From the NCBI GenBank assembly GCA_031411575.1, contig JANOBJ010000391.1:1-17173 (forward strand): a DNA stretch of 17,173 nt. The letters run 5' to 3'. Source of the stretch: JANOBJ01 sp031411575 (GTDB taxonomy: Bacteria; Pseudomonadota; Gammaproteobacteria; Burkholderiales; Burkholderiaceae_C). The position numbers were made by a program, and so were the translations under genes. The notes under the pieces were generated by a model. The model did no database searches, was not told where the DNA came from, and saw nothing but the letters and a program-made list of their open reading frames with translations. Of the stretch, positions 14,478-17,173 are shown piece by piece (position 1 is the stretch's first letter; every line of letters begins with the position of its first letter).

Positions 14478-17156
14478 GTGGAACCCTTTTCCGATTCACT
14501 CTTTGACACCCAGGCACCGCAGACGCCGGCCGAGCTGGCGGCGGCGCTCGCCCCGCCGGCCGCGCAGGGCCACTTCGACGAGTTGCGGGGCCGCTCGGCC
14601 GACGACGCGCCGGGCAGGGCGGCCGCCGCGCCCCGCCCGCCCGCCACACTGGATGCCACTAAATTAATAGCAACCAATGACCAACTGACGCCGACCTGGG
14701 GCAGTTTCTTCACGCATTTGGGGGCGCCAGGCTTCCACGACCTGAACCGCCGTACCACCAACCTGCGCCGGCAGATCCGCGACAACGGCGTCACCTACAA
14801 CGTGTATGCCGACAGCCACGGTGCGCAACGCCCCTGGTCGCTGGATTTGTTCCCGCTGATCATCGAACCGAAAAGCTGGCGCCAGATCGAGACCGGCGTA
14901 CTGCAGCGGGTGCGCGTGCTCGACCGCGTGATGGCTGATGTCTATGGCCCCCAGACCCTGCTGGCGGGCGGCCTGCTGCCCGCCGCGCTGGTGCAGGGCC
15001 ACCCGGGTTATCTGCGGGCCATGCATGGCGTGCAACCGGTCGGCGGCACCCACCTGCACATCACGGCGTTTGACCTGGCGCGCGGGCCCGACGGCAACTG
15101 GTGGGTCGTCTCGCAGCGCACGCAGGCGCCTTCGGGCCTGGGTTACCTGCTGGAGAACCGGCTCGCCATCTCCCGGCTGTTCCCGGAGGCGTTCGAGTCG
15201 ATGCAGGTGCAGCGGCTGGCCGCCACCTACCGCGCGCTGATAGACGGCCTGAAGCAGATGAGCCCGGCTGGCGCCAGCGCCCACATCGCGCTGCTGACGC
15301 CCGGGCCGTACAACGAAACCTACTTTGAGCACGCCTACCTGGCGCGCTACCTCGGCCTGACGCTGGTGGAGGGCAGCGACCTCACCGTGCGCGACCAGCG
15401 GCTCTACCTCAAGACGCTGCATGGTCTGGAGCCGGTGCATGGCCTGCTCAAGCGGCTCGATGACGAGTACCTCGATCCGCTTGAGCTGCGCTCGGATTCG
15501 CGCCTGGGTGTGCCCGGTCTGCTGCAGGCCATCCGCGCGGGCAACGTGCTGGTGGCCAACGCGCCAGGCTCGGCCTTTCTCGAATCAACGGCGCTGCTGG
15601 GCTTTCTGCCGGCGTTGTCGCGTCACCTGATCGGCGAAGAACTGCTGCTGCCCGCGTTGCCCACCTGGTGGTGCGGAGAGCGCGCCGCGATGGAGGAAAT
15701 CCTGCCGCAGCTCTCCGAAAGCGTGATCAAGCCCACCTACCCCGGCTCGCTGGCGCACGGCGCGTTTGACGCGGTGCTGGGGCGCACGCTGTCGGCGCGC
15801 GAACTGGACGAGTGGGCAGGCCGGCTGGTGCGCCAGGGCGATGAACACACCGTGCAGGCTTACCTGCCGCTGTCGCAGATGCCGACCTGGAACGCCGACC
15901 CGGCCAGCCCCCGCACCCCCGCGCACATCGCGCCGCGCTCCCTGATGCTGCGCGTCTTCGCGGTATCCGACGGCCCGCAGTCGTGGCGCGTGCTGCCCGG
16001 CGGGCTGACGCGGCTGGCCAATGCCGAGGCCGACATCACCTCGATGCAGCGCGGTGGCAGCAGCGCCGACACCTGGGTGATGGTGGACGCCGCGCGCGGC
16101 GCCCAGGTGGACCCAACCACCTTGCTGCAGCCGCAACTGTCGGCCGCCACGCTGGCGGAGCGCCGCCGTCTGGTCACCAGCCGCGCGGCCGAAAACCTGT
16201 TCTGGCTGGGCCGGTACACCGAGCGCGCCGAGAACACCATCCGGCTGGCGCGCCTGACGCTGGAGGCGCTGAATGGCGAAGACCAGTCCTCGCAGCCGCT
16301 GATGGCCTGGCTGACCGAAATGGCGGTCCGCAATGCACTGGTGCTGCCGGGCGCGCCGTCGGCACTGCAGGCCCGGCGCGTGTTCGAGCGTTCGGTCATC
16401 GCGGGCCTGTGCAACACCGACCTGGGCACCAGCGTCGGTTACAACCTGCGCGCGATCAAGTCTTCGGCGTCGGCGGTACGCGAGCGCCTGTCGCCCGAGC
16501 ACTGGAACGTGATCGTGCGGGCCGAGGCGGCTTTCTTCAGCCACGGTGCGGCGCAGGCGCGCGCCGGCGACTACTCGTCACTGGAAACACTGCGCGTGCT
16601 GGAAGCCGCCAGCGAGTACATGGCCGCCATGACCGGCGCGCAAACCGACCGCATGACGCGCGATGACGGCTGGCGGCTGCTGAGCATCGGGCGCCATATC
16701 GAGCGGCTCGGCTTCCTGGCGACGGCACTGGCGTGCGGGTTCGAGACCCGCTCGGTGAACGATGACGGCGGGTTCGAATCCATGCTGGCGCTGTTTGACA
16801 GCACCATCACGTTTCATGCGCAGTTCCAGCAAAGCCGCGACGTCGCCGCCTTGCTCGAGTTGCTGGTGCTCGACCGCGACAACCCGCGCGCGCTGGGCTG
16901 GGTGGCGCAAACCGTGCGCGGCCGCATGGCCAAGCTCAGGGGCGGCGAGCCAGGTGAATTCGATGGCCTGGCCCTGCGCATTCCCGATGTGGGCAGCTGG
17001 TCGCTGGTCGAGTTGTGCGAAATGGACACGGGCGGCGACTACCCGGCGCTGGCCGATCTGCTGGACCAGTGCGTGCAGGCCGCGTACGGCGTGTCTGAGG
17101 ACATCAGCGTGGCCTACTTCACCCACGCCGACAACCGGCAAACGCTCAGCGCCTGA
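14478..17156 (+). CDS. Circularly permuted ATP-grasp / alpha-E fusion protein
   Basis: An 892-residue, complete two-domain protein. Residues ~70-550 are a circularly permuted ATP-grasp domain, with conserved stretches matching the separate protein at 6522-8093: ALLTPGPYNETYFEHAYLA, LLKRLDDEYLDPLELR, GNVLVANAPGSAFLES and MLRVFAVSDGPQSWRVLPGG. Residues ~568-885 are an alpha-E domain beginning SRAAENLFWLGRYTERAENT, with a second motif GRHIERLGFLATAL. The nucleotide-binding region differs from the stand-alone enzyme: Lys418 is kept (VIKPTYPGSLAHG) but the GAGGYG loop is absent. The GTG start is forced: an in-frame TGA lies at 14472-14474 and no other in-frame ATG or GTG occurs before the conserved domain, yet no Shine-Dalgarno sequence is evident. 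The N-terminal ~75 residues are Ala/Pro-rich and include repeat copy 4. Role: predicted amide-bond ligase working with the upstream transglutaminase-DUF2126 protein; substrate unknown. Confidence 0.92.
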   Translation: MEPFSDSLFDTQAPQTPAELAAALAPPAAQGHFDELRGRSADDAPGRAAAAPRPPATLDATKLIATNDQLTPTWGSFFTHLGAPGFHDLNRRTTNLRRQIRDNGVTYNVYADSHGAQRPWSLDLFPLIIEPKSWRQIETGVLQRVRVLDRVMADVYGPQTLLAGGLLPAALVQGHPGYLRAMHGVQPVGGTHLHITAFDLARGPDGNWWVVSQRTQAPSGLGYLLENRLAISRLFPEAFESMQVQRLAATYRALIDGLKQMSPAGASAHIALLTPGPYNETYFEHAYLARYLGLTLVEGSDLTVRDQRLYLKTLHGLEPVHGLLKRLDDEYLDPLELRSDSRLGVPGLLQAIRAGNVLVANAPGSAFLESTALLGFLPALSRHLIGEELLLPALPTWWCGERAAMEEILPQLSESVIKPTYPGSLAHGAFDAVLGRTLSARELDEWAGRLVRQGDEHTVQAYLPLSQMPTWNADPASPRTPAHIAPRSLMLRVFAVSDGPQSWRVLPGGLTRLANAEADITSMQRGGSSADTWVMVDAARGAQVDPTTLLQPQLSAATLAERRRLVTSRAAENLFWLGRYTERAENTIRLARLTLEALNGEDQSSQPLMAWLTEMAVRNALVLPGAPSALQARRVFERSVIAGLCNTDLGTSVGYNLRAIKSSASAVRERLSPEHWNVIVRAEAAFFSHGAAQARAGDYSSLETLRVLEAASEYMAAMTGAQTDRMTRDDGWRLLSIGRHIERLGFLATALACGFETRSVNDDGGFESMLALFDSTITFHAQFQQSRDVAALLELLVLDRDNPRALGWVAQTVRGRMAKLRGGEPGEFDGLALRIPDVGSWSLVELCEMDTGGDYPALADLLDQCVQAAYGVSEDISVAYFTHADNRQTLSA
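14653..14703 (+). repeat. AT-rich dispersed repeat, copy 4 (inside the fusion gene)
   Basis: ATGCCACTAAATTAATAGCA followed by ACCAATGACC, GACGCCGACC and GGGGCAG. About 23 of the first 30 bases match copy 3 ungapped, and about 20 of the 32 bases after ATAGC. It is translated in frame (about residues 59-76, around ATKLIATNDQLTP) at the junction between the Ala/Pro-rich N-terminus and the conserved ATP-grasp domain. Confidence 0.6.
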
Positions 17157-17173
17157 GCGGCTGCTGGCGTCTT

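Noticed and set aside
14471..14506. Eleven-codon frame starting at ATG 14471 overlapping the fusion start, possible leader peptide.
   Set aside because: No ribosome binding site and no codon pattern of an attenuator; it overlaps the forced GTG start by chance.
11390..14794. Very long antisense open frame (over 1100 codons) opposite the transglutaminase-DUF2126 gene, and a similar plus-strand frame at 4725-6590 opposite the oxidoreductase and alpha-E genes.
   Set aside because: Both cross gene boundaries of well-supported genes, have no recognisable motif, and have low-complexity composition expected from GC-rich codon bias.

Overview
The window is a GC-rich, densely coding bacterial chromosome segment. 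Gene content, protein sequences and a lineage-typical AT-rich small repeat all suggest a betaproteobacterium of the Burkholderiales, most likely Comamonadaceae (Rhodoferax/Polaromonas/Acidovorax-like). No tRNA, rRNA, CRISPR array, insertion sequence or phage gene is visible. No gene-free stretch exceeds 160 bases.

Layout: (1) 1-4014, plus strand: the 3' part of a DUF58 gene, a TgpA-type membrane transglutaminase (DUF3488), and a periplasmic lytic transglycosylase of the MltB family joined to tgpA by a GTGA overlap. (2) 4029-10721, minus strand, read right to left: comEC (DNA uptake channel), a circularly permuted ATP-grasp protein, an alpha-E protein, and a flavin-dependent oxidoreductase that converges on mltB. 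(3) 10844-17156, plus strand, divergent from comEC: a 1169-residue transglutaminase-DUF2126 (putative amidoligase) fusion, then an 892-residue fusion of circularly permuted ATP-grasp and alpha-E.

The unifying theme is the ATP-grasp / alpha-E / transglutaminase-amidoligase module. Comparative genomics has predicted it to make and break amide (peptide-like) bonds, but as far as I know its product has not been established. Here it occurs twice: as two separate adjacent genes on the minus strand, and as one fused protein on the plus strand beside the transglutaminase-DUF2126 protein. With TgpA, the window has two proteins with an intact Cys-His-Asp transglutaminase triad.

The most interesting non-gene signal is a dispersed repeat of about 65 bp. 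It has an AT-rich imperfect inverted repeat (TTGCTAT-N7-ATAGCAA type) followed by ATGACC and, in the better copies, AGCACC and an A-rich end. I find five copies. Four lie inside genes and are translated: the MltB signal peptide, two places in ComEC, and the N-terminal linker of the ATP-grasp/alpha-E fusion. One lies in the gap before tgpA. Structured intergenic stretches occur between comEC and the ATP-grasp gene, after the alpha-E gene, and before the fusion gene.
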